From Sternotherus odoratus (Eukaryota > Chordata > Testudines > Kinosternidae): DNA of 64,000 nucleotides. Shown here in pieces: positions 37,501 through 61,379 of this stretch (the first letter of the stretch is position 1; the number at the start of each line of letters is the position of its first letter). The translations under genes were made by a program, and so were the position numbers. The stretch is from NCBI GenBank assembly GCA_032164245.1, contig JAVMKO010000003.1, positions 96,774,054 to 96,838,053 of the forward strand, written 5' to 3'. The notes under the pieces are model-generated. The model was not told where the DNA came from, made no database searches, and was given only the letters and a program-made list of their open reading frames with translations.

Positions 37501-37687
37501 GTGTTGGTTGGGGCAGAAATATTTCTGTACACTTGGCCTTACCCTTTTGTTTCAATTTCCTCTAGAAGAAGCATCAGGCACCTGGGATTCAGACCCCCAA
37601 TCAAAACTTCAGTGGCAGAAAATACTCAGCAGCCCAAACATCTGGATGGATCTTACACTTATGCTGCATTCAACTATGGACACTTAA
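801..37687 (+). CDS. SYTL3: SYTL3, synaptotagmin-like protein 3 (Slp3), 5'-partial, 13 exons
   Basis: Seen: thirteen exons with GT-AG borders and compatible phases join into one 510-residue frame ending in TAA. The visible protein starts inside the second helical part of the Rab-binding (Slp homology) domain, with TGEWFFEER at residues 6-14. A low-conservation linker follows (22-198), then C2A (about 199-327) and C2B (about 375-500, with WQKILSSPN near its end). Known: Slp proteins bind GTP-Rab27 through the N-terminal domain and phospholipids through the C2 domains, docking secretory granules at the plasma membrane. Inference: the human protein is about 610 residues, so about 100 residues (first helix and zinc finger) lie upstream of the window. 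The SYTL3 call rather than other Slp members rests on linker motifs ([44 protein letters not shown]) and on EZR lying next to it in convergent orientation. Odd: C2A lacks most canonical calcium-binding aspartates. Confidence 0.95.
866..2185 (+). other. First part of SYTL3 intron, no recognisable gene
   Basis: Only short scattered open frames without coding character are seen. Apart from the 31-bp tandem duplication at 1824-1888 I recognise no element here. Confidence 0.5.
1824..1888 (+). repeat. Tandem duplication of a 31-bp segment (34-bp period)
   Basis: The same 31 bases, starting AAAGGATGTTATACATTAAA, occur at 1824-1854 and 1858-1888, separated by GAA. They look identical base for base, indicating a recent local duplication in the intron. 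Confidence 0.85.
2186..4003 (+). mobile_element. DIRS-like retroelement, non-autonomous or deleted copy, with inverted terminal repeats
   Basis: The left end (GTTGTTCTTCGAG then TTCATGTCCATTCCAATCAG, about 2186-2375) recurs in inverted orientation at about 3785-4003, so the termini are inverted, not direct. A third short copy of the same motif lies at about 3738-3770 in the left-end orientation, as expected for an internal complementary region of DIRS elements. Between them lies a gag-like reading frame (2939-3532), but no reverse transcriptase or tyrosine recombinase, so the copy is internally deleted. The DIRS assignment follows from the inverted ends and absent target duplication and is an inference. 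Confidence 0.6.
2939..3532 (+). pseudogene. Gag-like reading frame of the DIRS-like element, C-terminally shifted
   Basis: Frame open from ATG at 2939, chosen because the preceding upstream in-frame Met at 2900 begins a run that looks non-coding. It reads [20 protein letters not shown], then [34 protein letters not shown]. Three CxxC pairs and a following His resemble a zinc knuckle region typical of such gag proteins. Past about residue 140 the composition changes, and the better-matching continuation ([10 protein letters not shown]) sits in another frame near 3485, implying a frameshift. Probably not functional. Confidence 0.6.
4009..4084. mobile_element. Turtle tRNA-derived SINE, short inverted chimera
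   Basis: The left half has the SINE head in plus orientation (AGAGGTAGCCGTGTT). The right half has the middle block in minus orientation (TTTAAGGTGCCACAGGACT). The insert is flanked by an identical 12-bp target-site duplication CAGTTACAAGAA at 3997-4008 and 4085-4096. The target is the right end of the DIRS-like element, so the SINE is younger than that element. Confidence 0.75.
4481..4868. mobile_element. Tigger/pogo-like DNA transposon remnant (MITE)
   Basis: Starts CAGTAGAGCCCCTGAGTTAC right after TA (4479-4480) and ends GAGGTTCTTCTG before TA (4869-4870). CAGT at the tips, TA duplication and the paired ACAAACACCT/TAACTCAGGTG-type inner repeats fit the TcMar-Tigger class. There is no transposase frame, so it is a non-autonomous copy of about 390 bp. 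Confidence 0.7.
5598..5990 (+). repeat. MIR-type SINE split by a later MITE
   Basis: The left part (TAGTGGTTAGCCTTGGACTT to GTGCCTCAG) and right part (TTCTCCATCTGTAAAATGGG to about 5990) together match the tRNA-like and core order of a MIR SINE. The break at 5709-5855 holds an unrelated insert with inverted ends. Confidence 0.75.
5709..5855. mobile_element. hAT-like MITE inside the MIR
   Basis: The left end GGCCAGATCTACAC and the right end GTGTAGAACTGCC are inverted repeats. The insert is about 147 bp and interrupts the MIR consensus between CCTCAG and TTCTCC, with CCTCAG on both sides. Confidence 0.6.
6267..6392 (+). repeat. 126-bp near-identical dispersed repeat, copy 1
   Basis: Begins CTAGCTCTGCTTCCAATCCT. 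Lies inside the CR1, where the expected sequence between AAATAGG and AAATTCAATAAGG is replaced by it. It agrees with 9289-9414 at about 124 of 126 positions. I do not recognise the family. A CTCTGCTCTG run precedes it. Confidence 0.85.
6586..6960 (+). pseudogene. CR1 ORF2 C-terminal remnant
   Basis: Open frame reading [50 protein letters not shown] and [12 protein letters not shown], the post-reverse-transcriptase tail of CR1 ORF2. It is a transposon fossil, not a host gene. Confidence 0.85.
7403..7454 (+). CDS. SYTL3: SYTL3 exon, linker
   Basis: The acceptor is TTCATAG before 7403 and the donor GTAAG begins at 7455. GC completes a glycine codon, and the frame reads [16 protein letters not shown] before a split AG|T serine codon. 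Phases agree with both neighbours. This stretch follows the Rab-binding domain directly. Confidence 0.9.
7455..8725 (+). other. SYTL3 intron, no recognised element
   Basis: About 1.27 kb with only short, uncoding open frames. It includes purine-rich stretches near 8100-8400 and no repeat that I can name. Confidence 0.5.
8726..8792 (+). CDS. SYTL3: SYTL3 exon, proline-rich linker
   Basis: The acceptor is CTTTCTAG and the donor GTAATG follows ATG at 8793. The exon encodes [19 protein letters not shown] and ends on a codon boundary. The VVPPTPPP segment is characteristic of the SYTL3 linker as I remember it. The first four bases, TAAA, are not a stop: the serine codon is split as AG|T. Confidence 0.9.
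9289..9414 (+). repeat. 126-bp near-identical dispersed repeat, copy 2
   Basis: Same orientation as copy 1 at 6267-6392. The two differ at about two positions (GGACTG versus GCACTG; ATAAGAAA versus ATAAAAAA). The flanks differ, so this is an element or duplication, not a larger segmental copy. Confidence 0.85.
9654..9875. mobile_element. hAT MITE (CAGGGGCGGCT family)
   Basis: Starts CAGGGGCGGCTCTAAGG and ends GAAGCCGGCCCTG, with matching inverted termini. It is flanked by identical 8-bp duplications GTGACATG at 9646-9653 and 9876-9883. GC-rich, 222 bp, no coding capacity. A related copy lies at 20585-20793. Confidence 0.85.
9945..10017 (+). CDS. SYTL3: SYTL3 exon, linker
   Basis: The acceptor is CAATTGCAG and the donor GTAAGT starts at 10018. 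Twenty-four codons encode [20 protein letters not shown] and a few more residues, and one A is carried forward. [14 protein letters not shown] is a recognisable conserved SYTL3 linker block. A young hAT MITE (9654-9875) ends only 69 bases upstream of this exon. Confidence 0.92.
10966..11018 (-). mobile_element. Truncated turtle SINE head
   Basis: The segment contains CAGACTAACAAGGCCACCAC, the complement of the SINE head block. It is flanked by an identical 11-bp duplication TTTCTAATGAG at 10955-10965 and 11019-11029. At 53 bp it is a severely truncated but target-duplicated insertion. Confidence 0.75.
12817..12852 (+). repeat. Poly-G rich low-complexity tract
   Basis: A run of about 20 G followed by AGGGGAGAGGAGGGGGGGG. 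Four or more G-runs close together could form a G-quadruplex. Length polymorphism or assembly error is likely in such tracts. Confidence 0.9.
13422..13549 (+). CDS. SYTL3: SYTL3 exon, serine-rich linker
   Basis: The acceptor is TTCATTTTAG and the donor GTATGT starts at 13550 after an AGG codon. The split lysine codon A|AA opens the exon, followed by ISKSQNDM and [15 protein letters not shown]. The basic run before SQSD resembles a phosphorylation-type site, but nothing in the sequence proves its use. Confidence 0.92.
13550..15096 (+). other. SYTL3 intron, no recognised element
   Basis: About 1.5 kb of unique-looking DNA with scattered short frames and no splice-bordered coding segment. Confidence 0.45.
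15097..15890 (+). mobile_element. LTR-like retroelement fragment (solo-LTR candidate)
   Basis: Begins TGTCATAAGTGTAAAG and carries a TTTCTTTATTAAATC stretch, a purine-rich segment, and the phrase GATGGTGGCAGCCGTGGT. That layout resembles turtle LTR consensus sequences I remember, which start TGTCATAAGT and contain GGTGGCAGC. No internal genes or paired LTR are seen. Boundaries are approximate; the right end may be near GACTGTCA at 15890. Confidence 0.45.
16062..16139 (-). mobile_element. Turtle tRNA-derived SINE, truncated
   Basis: Read on minus it carries the head (GTAGCAGCCACGTTAGTC) and middle (ACGAGGAGTACTTGTGGCAC) blocks. It is flanked by CTGAAGCAAA at 16052-16061 and 16140-16149, a perfect 10-bp duplication. 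Confidence 0.85.
16646..16867. mobile_element. hAT MITE (GGGTCTCAAAC family)
   Basis: Inverted ends CAGTGGGTCTCAAAC and TTTTGAGAACCCCTG. Flanks CACTAGTC and CACTGGGC agree at 6 of 8, consistent with an aged 8-bp duplication. The interior has the GACCCCCATTTT block common to such turtle elements. Confidence 0.7.
16868..17732 (+). other. End of SYTL3 intron before the divergent linker exon
   Basis: An open frame runs through 17457-17732 into the exon, but the acceptor CTCTTACAG before 17733 and the phase match argue that only the part after it is coding. No repeat is recognised. Confidence 0.5.
17733..17876 (+). CDS. SYTL3: SYTL3 exon, divergent linker
   Basis: The acceptor is CTCTTACAG and the donor GTAAGT starts at 17877. 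The exon is exactly 48 codons with phase 0 at both ends. The peptide starts [10 protein letters not shown] and ends FCGGKKH, which continues into GSLYSI in the next exon. It is the least conserved exon. Its identity rests on the phase fit, on the position between two recognised exons, and on the terminal GG..H|GSL..I join, which I recall from human SYTL3. Confidence 0.85.
19276..19330 (+). repeat. 55-bp shared block, copy 1
   Basis: Starts GGCAGTTGCAGGATGCATCC. Agrees with 20095-20149 at about 53 of 55 positions in the same orientation. Family not recognised; probably the end of a DNA transposon. Confidence 0.7.
19959..20041 (+). mobile_element. Turtle SINE, 3' part
   Basis: Contains GAGTCCTGTGGCACCTTAAA, GACTAACTAAAG, GCATAAGCTTTCATGGGC and CCCACTTCGTCGGATGCA, the middle and tail blocks of the turtle tRNA-derived SINE. 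The head is missing. Confidence 0.85.
20095..20149 (+). repeat. 55-bp shared block, copy 2
   Basis: Second copy of the block at 19276-19330, ending GGCCCAGT. It follows closely on a SINE tail at 19959-20041. Confidence 0.7.
20585..20793. mobile_element. hAT MITE (GGGGCGGCT family), second copy
   Basis: Ends GAGGGGCGGCTTCAGG and TATAGAGCCGCCCCTG are inverted repeats. Flanks GGTCCACC (20577-20584) and GATCCACC (20794-20801) agree at 7 of 8. Same family as 9654-9875. Confidence 0.8.
21429..21607 (+). CDS. SYTL3: SYTL3 exon, start of C2A domain
   Basis: The acceptor is TTTTCTTAG and the donor GTAAGTG starts at 21608. Fifty-nine codons are followed by a split proline (CC|G). [10 protein letters not shown] opens the first C2A strand and [18 protein letters not shown] covers calcium loop 1. 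The usual aspartates of that loop (L..D..G.SDPY) are missing: the sequence has CNPY and a run of four lysines. Confidence 0.95.
21740..21955 (+). repeat. MIR-type SINE
   Basis: Includes GTCTAGTGGTTCCAGCATGA, CACTGGGCAAGTTATTTAAC and CTATAAAATGAGAATATG in MIR order. Old and diverged, but recognisable. Confidence 0.65.
22515..22561 (+). repeat. (TA)n microsatellite
   Basis: About 23 TA units directly after the SINE tail TTCAGATGTGTG. Highly length-variable class. Confidence 0.95.
22565..22811. mobile_element. Palindromic hAT MITE within the SINE dimer
   Basis: Perfect 18-bp inverted ends, GGGCTGGTCTTCACTACC and its complement at 22794-22811. Flanks ATATAAGA and ATATATGA agree at 7 of 8. The interior holds two further hairpins: CTTCAGCTACGTGAATCATG with TAGCTGAAG, and CCCCGTCGACTCCAGCTTG with its complement. 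It could fold as a nested cruciform. Confidence 0.85.
23503..23812. mobile_element. hAT MITE (GGCAACCTATG family), first of a tandem pair
   Basis: Starts CAGGGGTAGGCAACCTATGA and ends AAAGGTTACTGACCTTG. The interior contains GGCACACGAAACCTTAAATT and TTTAAATGAAGCTTCTTAAA, a turtle family I recognise. It is flanked by GTGTAGAC (23495-23502) and GTGTAGAG (from 23814). Confidence 0.7.
23821..24250. mobile_element. Second hAT-like MITE in tandem
   Basis: Contains AGAGCCACATGTGGCTCCAG and GCCACAGGTTGGCTACCC at its right end, and is followed by GTGTAGAC at 24251-24258. The left end is less clear. A third copy of the duplicated target GTGTAGA lies between this and the first MITE. Confidence 0.6.
24320..24605 (+). 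mobile_element. Diverged DNA-transposon fragment
   Basis: Stretches GGGACCCTATCAAATTCGCG, GTCAATTTCACGGTTA and GGTCCCAACCCAAAAGAGGA match the order of a large turtle hAT element I remember. Ends are eroded and boundaries approximate. It lies just before the SYTL3 exon at 24731. Confidence 0.4.
24731..24833 (+). CDS. SYTL3: SYTL3 exon, middle of C2A
   Basis: The acceptor is AATTGCAAG, a slightly unusual AAG end, and the donor GTGACT starts at 24834. The frame reads [20 protein letters not shown] and then [12 protein letters not shown]. The basic stretch corresponds to the polybasic beta-4 region of C2 domains, which commonly binds acidic phospholipids. Confidence 0.95.
25555..26068 (+). mobile_element. 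CR1 LINE 3' end
   Basis: Open frame to 25879 reads [47 protein letters not shown] and [12 protein letters not shown], the end of CR1 ORF2. The 3' UTR ends ACTGGGCTGGATGGACCTTT and CCGTTCTTATG. It is a different CR1 subfamily from the copy at 6055. Confidence 0.9.
26295..26437. mobile_element. MITE-like foldback
   Basis: Ends GGGCCTAAATCTCATT and AAATGAAGATCAGGCC are imperfect inverted repeats around a 110-bp interior with GGCCCCTTTACTCTGC and GTGCAAAGGGGCC pairing inside. The family is not named. Confidence 0.5.
26598..27176 (-). mobile_element. Pogo/Tigger-like element, copy A
   Basis: Begins CAGTGAAACCTCGATTTAAC after TA (26596-26597) and ends ATCGAGGTTTCACTG before TA (27177-27178). An inner A/T-rich palindrome near 26664-26727 and a GC-rich block of repeated CCCGGGTCC units make up the interior. 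No transposase is present. It is the inverted counterpart of copy B at 31275-31840. Confidence 0.85.
27563..27733 (+). CDS. SYTL3: SYTL3 exon, end of C2A
   Basis: The acceptor is CTTTTTTCTAG and the donor GTGACT starts at 27734. Fifty-seven codons with phase 0 at both ends include [31 protein letters not shown] and NWYQLKAK. In calcium-binding C2 domains loop 3 reads WDxD; here it is WHSE, so the acidic ligands are not present. Confidence 0.95.
27734..28011 (+). other. Short SYTL3 intron with TG/TC microsatellite
   Basis: Ends in GTGTGTGTCTCTCTCTCTCT and CTTCAG. Otherwise no features. This 278-bp intron separates the last C2A exon from the C2A-C2B linker exon. Confidence 0.7.
28012..28126 (+). 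CDS. SYTL3: SYTL3 exon, linker between C2A and C2B
   Basis: The acceptor CAG lies at 28009-28011, directly after a TG/TC microsatellite that serves as the polypyrimidine tract. The donor GTATAA starts at 28127. Thirty-eight codons include [18 protein letters not shown], the last strand of C2A, followed by a polar linker. One G is carried forward into a split glycine. Confidence 0.93.
28127..29380 (+). other. SYTL3 intron, pyrimidine-rich in part
   Basis: A pyrimidine-rich stretch lies near 28880-29030. The open frame across 28538-29158 has no splice context or recognisable domain and is not called. Confidence 0.5.
29381..29489 (+). CDS. SYTL3: SYTL3 exon, start of C2B
   Basis: The acceptor is TCTGTTTTAG and the donor GTATGT starts at 29490. 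The frame reads [10 protein letters not shown] and then [13 protein letters not shown], the first C2B strand, followed by [11 protein letters not shown] 1.35 kb GC-rich hAT element begins about 340 bases downstream in the next intron. Confidence 0.95.
29915..30180 (+). repeat. Tandem array, unit about 43-44 bp, about six copies
   Basis: Unit contains GAAGCGCCGCGCGCTCGG and CCGCCGCCGCCAGCCGCGG. Almost identical copies, extremely CpG-rich. Confidence 0.85.
30305..30810 (+). repeat. Tandem array, unit about 60 bp, about eight copies, G-rich
   Basis: Unit runs GTGAGAGACCCTGCTGGGTG, GGTCAGTTGGGGG, then GGAGGAAAGGAGGTTTTGG. Copies differ mainly in the length of the G runs. The unit offers several G-tracts for quadruplex formation. 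Confidence 0.85.
31275..31840 (+). mobile_element. Pogo/Tigger-like element, copy B
   Basis: Begins CAGTAAAACCTCGATTTAAC after TA (31273-31274) and ends GGAGGTTTTACTG before TA (31841-31842). It shares with copy A, in opposite orientation, the unit GATGCAACGGACAAAATTTT and the GC-rich CCGGCTCC blocks. The terminal tract ATTTAACGGAC is duplicated at its left end. Confidence 0.85.
31842..32660 (+). other. End of SYTL3 intron before the C2B core exon
   Basis: No recognised element and no second exon. Short frames here lack splice borders. Confidence 0.45.
32661..32866 (+). CDS. SYTL3: SYTL3 exon, core of C2B
   Basis: The acceptor ends TTTTTGGAAG, a weak match for an acceptor, and the donor GTAAGT starts at 32867. 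Sixty-eight codons between two split codons include [36 protein letters not shown] and [20 protein letters not shown]. The loop-3 region reads [10 protein letters not shown] and keeps aspartates at its two ends, unlike C2A. Confidence 0.95.
33022..33150. mobile_element. MITE with TTAGGCC ends
   Basis: TTAGGCCTTGACCCTG at the left and GGATCAGGGCCTAAG at the right are inverted repeats. About 129 bp, interior A/T-rich, no coding. A similar fragment seems to lie near 9104-9190 and 12750-12800. Confidence 0.55.
33771..34797. mobile_element. 1.03-kb hAT-like element with pyrimidine-rich interior
   Basis: Ends TAGGCTGACCATACGTCCCG and AAATATGGTCAGCCTA are inverted. It is flanked by identical CCTATCAT at 33763-33770 and 34798-34805. 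Inside, TCCCGTTTTT-type sequence near both ends encloses a long CCTCC/TCCATCC-rich body with a duplicated CTGCGGCTCCTGACAGCTCT block. Long open frames across it come from low complexity. Confidence 0.85.
34806..37565 (+). other. Last SYTL3 intron, unrecognised part
   Basis: Holds a poly-C run near 35170-35183 and no recognised gene or transposon. Several frames exceed 60 codons but none has splice-bordered coding character. Confidence 0.45.
37566..37687 (+). CDS. SYTL3: SYTL3 terminal coding exon
   Basis: The acceptor is TTTCCTCTAG. The split lysine A|AA is followed by [34 protein letters not shown] and STMDT, then TAA at 37685-37687. The WQKxLSSPNxW motif is the usual C-terminal C2B signature of the Slp family. 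The last five residues appear to extend past the end of the human protein as I remember it. Confidence 0.95.
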
Positions 37688-37880
37688 ATCCTAATAGCAC
37701 CTATGTGACAAGCATATCCTTTCCAACTGCTCACACCTGGAAGAAGGTATTGTACTCAAGGTTAAGAAACATATCCTTTTAAAAGAGCTCTCCACAAGTA
37801 GGCCACCGTATTCTACATAAAACAGAACAGTGTAATTCGAATCATTACAAAACTAATAAAATATTTAACTGTCACACTCC
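37688..37880 (+). other. SYTL3: SYTL3 3' UTR, minimal estimate, with AATAAA at 37855-37860
   Basis: The first canonical AATAAA after the stop codon lies at 37855-37860, in an A/T-rich context. This would give a short 3' UTR of about 190 nt. Whether it is the main polyadenylation site cannot be told from sequence. Longer forms could run into the SINE at 38062. Confidence 0.45.
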
Positions 37881-38061
37881 AAGAGCATTTAATTAAAAAA
37901 ATCCTAGGGGTGATTTTTCATCATGAGTAGCTCTGATCAATGTCTTCGCAGCAGCCAGCTCAAACTGCTGGTGGTGTTTTTGAGATTTGTAGTACGCATT
38001 TCAAAAGGGGAAGCTAGAATTGCTTCAACACTTGTTGCCAAAAATGTTACCATGGTTAAAA

Positions 38062-38203
38062 ACAATGAGGAGTCTGGTGACACTTTAAGGGATTTATTTG
38101 GGCATTTATATTAAGCTTTTGTGGGTAACCCCCCCCCCAATAAGGTACCACCTGACTCTTCATTTTTGTGGATACAGACCAACATGGCTACCCCTTCTGA
38201 ACC
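38062..38203. mobile_element. Turtle SINE, inverted chimera
   Basis: Left part in plus orientation (AATGAGGAGTCTGGTGACAC, TAAGCTTTTGTGGGTAA). A C-run follows, then the head in minus orientation (ATACAGACCAACATGGCTAC). It is the same kind of inversion as at 4009-4084. Confidence 0.7.
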
Positions 38204-38215
38204 TATGATCTAAGG

Positions 38216-38902
38216 CATTGGTTCTCAAACTGGGGGTTGCGACCCCTCTAGGGGATGCAGGCTGCCTTTGTGGCGGGAGGGGGGTCATGATCCCCGATCC
38301 CCAGGGTGGGTTGCCCGCTACTGCCCCAACCCCCCTGGTGGGCTGCGGGCTCCAACCCCAATTCCCACGGCGGACAACCGGCCCCTGCAGTGGACTGCTG
38401 GCTCCAGCGCCCAGCCCCAGAGGCGGAGGGGCTGCGTGCCCTGAGCTCCGACCCCCAGGCAGACTGGCATGGTGAGCCCCAACCCCGGGGCAGCAGGGCG
38501 GCTGGGCTGAGAGCCCCAACCCCGGGGCAGCAGGGCAGCTGGGCTGAGAGCCCCAACCCCGGGGCAGCAGGGCGGCTGGGCTGAGAGCCCCTGCACTCCC
38601 CAACCCCGCTCACTATACCAGGCTGTGAACCCTGACCCCCGATTGCTTCAGGTCATTATTTTAATACTGGACAGTAATTAAAGATTTACTTAAAAAATAA
38701 CTTTTCTAAAAATATGTTTCACTCTCGACTGAAAAGCAGTAAGAAAAGCAGTGACAAAATTCATTTTAAGCAATAGGGTTTAAATCTAGTGTTTAACAGT
38801 GTTAAATATCAAAAATGTGTTTTTAATTTCTAAGGGGGGGGGGTGTCACAGAGGCTTGGTTTTCCAAAGGGGTCGCCAATACAAAAAGTTTGAGAACCAC
38901 TG
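38216..38902. mobile_element. hAT element (TTCTCAAACT family), GC-rich
   Basis: Ends CATTGGTTCTCAAACTGGG and AAAGTTTGAGAACCACTG. Identical 8-bp duplications ATCTAAGG at 38208-38215 and 38903-38910. It carries three or more tandem copies of a 36-bp unit near 38475-38590 (GGGGCAGCAGGGCGGCTGGG then CTGAGAGCCCC). Lies between SYTL3 and EZR. Confidence 0.9.
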
Positions 38903-38910
38903 ATCTAAGG

Positions 38911-40249
38911 CCATGATTGATTACAGGTGAAACTTCTTCACAGTCCCTTAGGAAACCACAACACCCAAAGCATTAATAGATTCTGGCTTGCAAGTTGTTT
39001 GCAGTACAGTTACCAAACAAAGCTAAAAGCTGTCAAGGAGGAGAATGCAGGAAGGAGAGCGCGAGCGAGCATAAGGTATCCCCCAAGATGTTAGTCACTT
39101 TGAGATCTTGGGACTGCAAGAGAGTTTGGCACTCAGTACAGAAGGGACAATGGCATCTTGAGGGAGTCTGACTCAAGACCAAATACTCTAGAGCAGAGAT
39201 TCTTAGTTTTTTCCCCCACATAGTGTGGCCATAAAGATGGGGTCATTAAGAACTCCCCATCCTGGTAGCAACTACAGCAGTAACTAAGCATATTTAGTCA
39301 TCTTTTAATGCAAGTTAGCTGATTGGCAGCCAGCCCTCTGCAGACCACCAGCAAGTGATCTGTGGAATAGTGATGGTCCATGGACCACGGTTTGGAAACA
39401 CCTGGTCCAAGCTATTGGAATGTGGGGTGGAGGGTTGTAAATGGCTGGGGGGTTGCTGCTAGTTACTACTTTGTCTCCCCCACTACAGAGCTCTTAGCTC
39501 CAGAGGCTGGGGAGTGCTCAACGCTGTAAAGCCACTTCAGGACAGCTGCAGAAATGTCACTTATCACAGAGCCAAGCTCTAGGGGATGCAGAGAAGCTGC
39601 CCTAGGACTGGGCAAAGCATGCGGTTAGTGATGCAGCAGTTTCCTTGCTCTCAGCAAATGGGGCACCCTTCACAACTCACTCCTGATTGAGTGGCAGCAC
39701 ACTGGAGAGCTCATAGGTCAGCCTTTTGACCAAAGCCTGGTCTGCCTTTGGTTACAAAAATATGCATCACTTCAGATAAAGACATGCAATGCTCTTGCGG
39801 CTAAAGCCATCTTTACCGCTGTGTTAGTTAGCCTCAGCGAGTCTGACTGCAGAAAGCAAGCCTACCTTTGAATGAATAGCAACTTGGTGTGTGAAGATTT
39901 CCCAGTGTAGATGTGGTCTAAGATCAAGCGAAGTACCTGTTTCCTGGTGGATGAATCTTCTCTGGAGTGGGGAGAATGCTCTATCTGAAAGGTCTCATTC
40001 CTTTCACACACACACACCCTGCCCCAAAGCACACATTACTGCAACAAGCAGGCTTCCTCTTTCCACACCCTCACTAAAAGAGAAAGTGTTTTTCCCCCCC
40101 AAGGATATTTCGTTGTGAAACTGCAAATGTAAGGGTTCATATTTCCAAAATGAGAAATGTAGAGCTGTCCTGTAGTTTTAGTATACATACAGCACTGCTC
40201 TGCTGTGATTCAACACCCCACAACACAAAACACAGCACCTCAAATCCTA
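38911..40249. other. Intergenic region between SYTL3 and EZR 3' ends
   Basis: No gene is seen. An eroded hAT-like pair of ends may lie at about 39195-39405 (GATTCTTAGTTTTTTCCCCC; TTGGAAACACCTGG). A short CA run is present at 40008-40017. The convergent mRNA ends lie at either side of this block. Confidence 0.5.
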
Positions 40250-41529
40250 TGTTACCTTGCAGATCTTTTATTTATATTCACGTGTTGCAAAAAACCCACA
40301 ACACCACCTTGACATAAAGGTTTAACAATAAGAGTATAAAGCAGCATCATAGTTGTAAATGGGAGGAGCAGAACCAACACACTGACATTCTAACAAATTT
40401 TCAAGGACGTGGTTGGGGGGGGTAACAGGAGGTCTACAAATGCTCTTTTCATGGACAAATACGAGGGGGATATAAACAAACAATCCCTTCATAGTTGGAG
40501 TCTGAAATATTAAATCAAATATTTAAAAAAATTAGAAAATTTGTTAGAAAAATAGGTGTGGTACGATTGTATATACTGAATTGCGCATATCACAATTTGA
40601 AGTAAAAAAATCACTTTACAAATGTTTTATAGCAAGTAATTAGTTTTACATCGCTCTGTAGCACAGACTAAGTATATTGTTTAGGCAAATTTTACATATG
40701 CAATTTATTTTAATACTAAATCTGAAAAGAGTAACAAAATATACAGAGCAAAAAACTTTCCCCTTTTTAAGCTAGTGTTACAATCCATATTTATCAGCTA
40801 TATTTATATATAAATACTACACTACAGCTGATCATTAATTAAGCTGGAGTATATAACACATCAAGTGTACAAGTCCAAGAGAATATTTGCCTACCTATGC
40901 AAGAAGGGTATCAAAGAGTGTTCCTATACTGCATGTCTTCTGAGTGATCACTGCAGGAATTTCTCCAATTGAACAGAGCATCAAAGAGGACCCCTCACAT
41001 GTATCATATATAGAAATAACAGATCTCCAGATGGTTGCAGGCACCATTATGTAAAATGATAAACAAAGGGCCCACAGGTCTTTACTGACAAAGCAGGATG
41101 TAGAATTAGTCGGGTTATGCGCTGTATGTAAAGATATATGGCACAAAATTTACCCACATCATTGTGTTATTTAAACAGCTGAATCCAGATATACCACCTA
41201 TCACAGCAGAATCTCTTCACGAATAGAAAGATGTAGTATTAAAATAACCCGGTTTGAAAAAAATGGACGTGACTTATAGGCCTTTTGGCACTAGGATATG
41301 AATGAGCCAAAGTTATCAGGATTAACTGCTTGGCTGACAGACTTAATGGCAGTCACCACATTTTAATAGTAAAAACGGGAGGCTAAGCGGACAGTGGGAG
41401 CTGCTCTAGGTTTAGAGCATGTGATATTTATATCTCTTTGGATGTTCTACAGTGACCCTTCAGAAAAGACAGATTGGATGAGAAGATCTGCCTTTCCCAT
41501 AGTCTTGCCTTCTTGGCTGTAAAGGGCGC
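40250..41529 (-). other. EZR: EZR 3' UTR with polyadenylation signal
   Basis: The stretch after the stop codon is A/T-rich and free of recognisable repeats. The complement of TTTATT at 40267-40272 gives an AATAAA on the minus strand, predicting an mRNA end near 40245-40255 and a UTR of about 1.27 kb. A 3' UTR of that order is what I recall for mammalian EZR. Individual regulatory sites cannot be assigned. Confidence 0.65.
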
Positions 41530-60359
<18,830 letters not shown>

Positions 60360-60936
60360 CTGAAACAATAATTAAAAAAAAGAATCAATATACCTGTAAA
60401 ATGTCATTTGGACCATCAGCTCTCAGCTGAACCCTCCTCCCATCCCCAGACACATTTAATTAAGGATCTAAGAGGCCTCCCCATCTTCCCATCCATGCAA
60501 GGTTGCCAGCTTCAGGACCTCCATCTGCAGCCCCTGCCTGTTGAGCTAGTCTATCCAAGAATCTGATCTCCCAGACAGGGAAGAAAACCGAAGCCTGGAA
60601 AACAGGAGGTAATGGAGCATTAGCTGCATATTTCACCTCCCAGAAAGGAGGGTGAGAAACGACTGATGGAAGGCCTACTATCTGTGCATACATATCAGTG
60701 GCGACTAATGGATTTTTGCTTCATGGTGCTATTCAAGCAGAATCGCTTGGCAGAAGGCATTTCAAAAGATGTGTTGGTTGGAAGAAGGGAAATGGGAGTT
60801 CACAATTGTATCTGGAGCCAGTGGATTTTTAAGAATAAAAAACTATGACATTTTAAAGCTCCTCTCCTCTAAGGTTTCATCTTCACGGGGGGGGGGGGGG
60901 GGGGAGTGTATTTTTACCATGGGAAGTTAACCCACA

Positions 60937-61065
60937 AAAATCCTTGTGGAGACAAGGCATGGGCAGTTTTTTTGGTGAGGTAGCTAGGGGAGGTCAGTCC
61001 TATACCTCTGCCTGCAGTTGAGGTCACTCTAAACACTGCAAGTGCCTTGTCTCCACTAGGATTTT
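60937..61065. mobile_element. Foldback MITE with 23-bp ends
   Basis: AAAATCCTTGTGGAGACAAG at the left pairs with CTTGTCTCCACTAGGATTTT at the right, with one mismatch over 23 bp. 129 bp in total. Confidence 0.8.
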
Positions 61066-61067
61066 AG

Positions 61068-61240
61068 GGCTTGTCTACACATAGGGTAGTTCTTAAGTGT
61101 CCACACATGGAGTTACTCATCAGGAATAACACCTGGTTCCAGTGAGTTAAGCTAAACAGCAATGAGAACAAAGTACTTTTAGTCCAGATAAGGATCCATA
61201 CCTAGAGTTACTCAGGAACAACCTCACGTGTGGACAAGCC
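61068..61240. mobile_element. hAT-like MITE (GGGCTTGTCTACAC family)
   Basis: GGGCTTGTCTACAC at the left and GTGTGGACAAGCC at the right are inverted. It lies 3 bp after the previous MITE. About 173 bp. Confidence 0.75.
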
Positions 61241-61379
61241 ACTGCAGTGGAATAGCTAACAAGTGTTATCCCACAGTAGCACACCCCCTCCTTATTTTGG
61301 CAGCAAAGAAAGCTTAAATGTAAATGCAGATACAGTACTTAGCACAAACTAGAAGCACCTCTATGTACTTCTATTACAG

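Noticed and set aside
38160..38613. Minus-strand frames of 121-147 codons
   Set aside because: They are inside the hAT element at 38216-38902, generated by 36-bp GC-rich tandem units.
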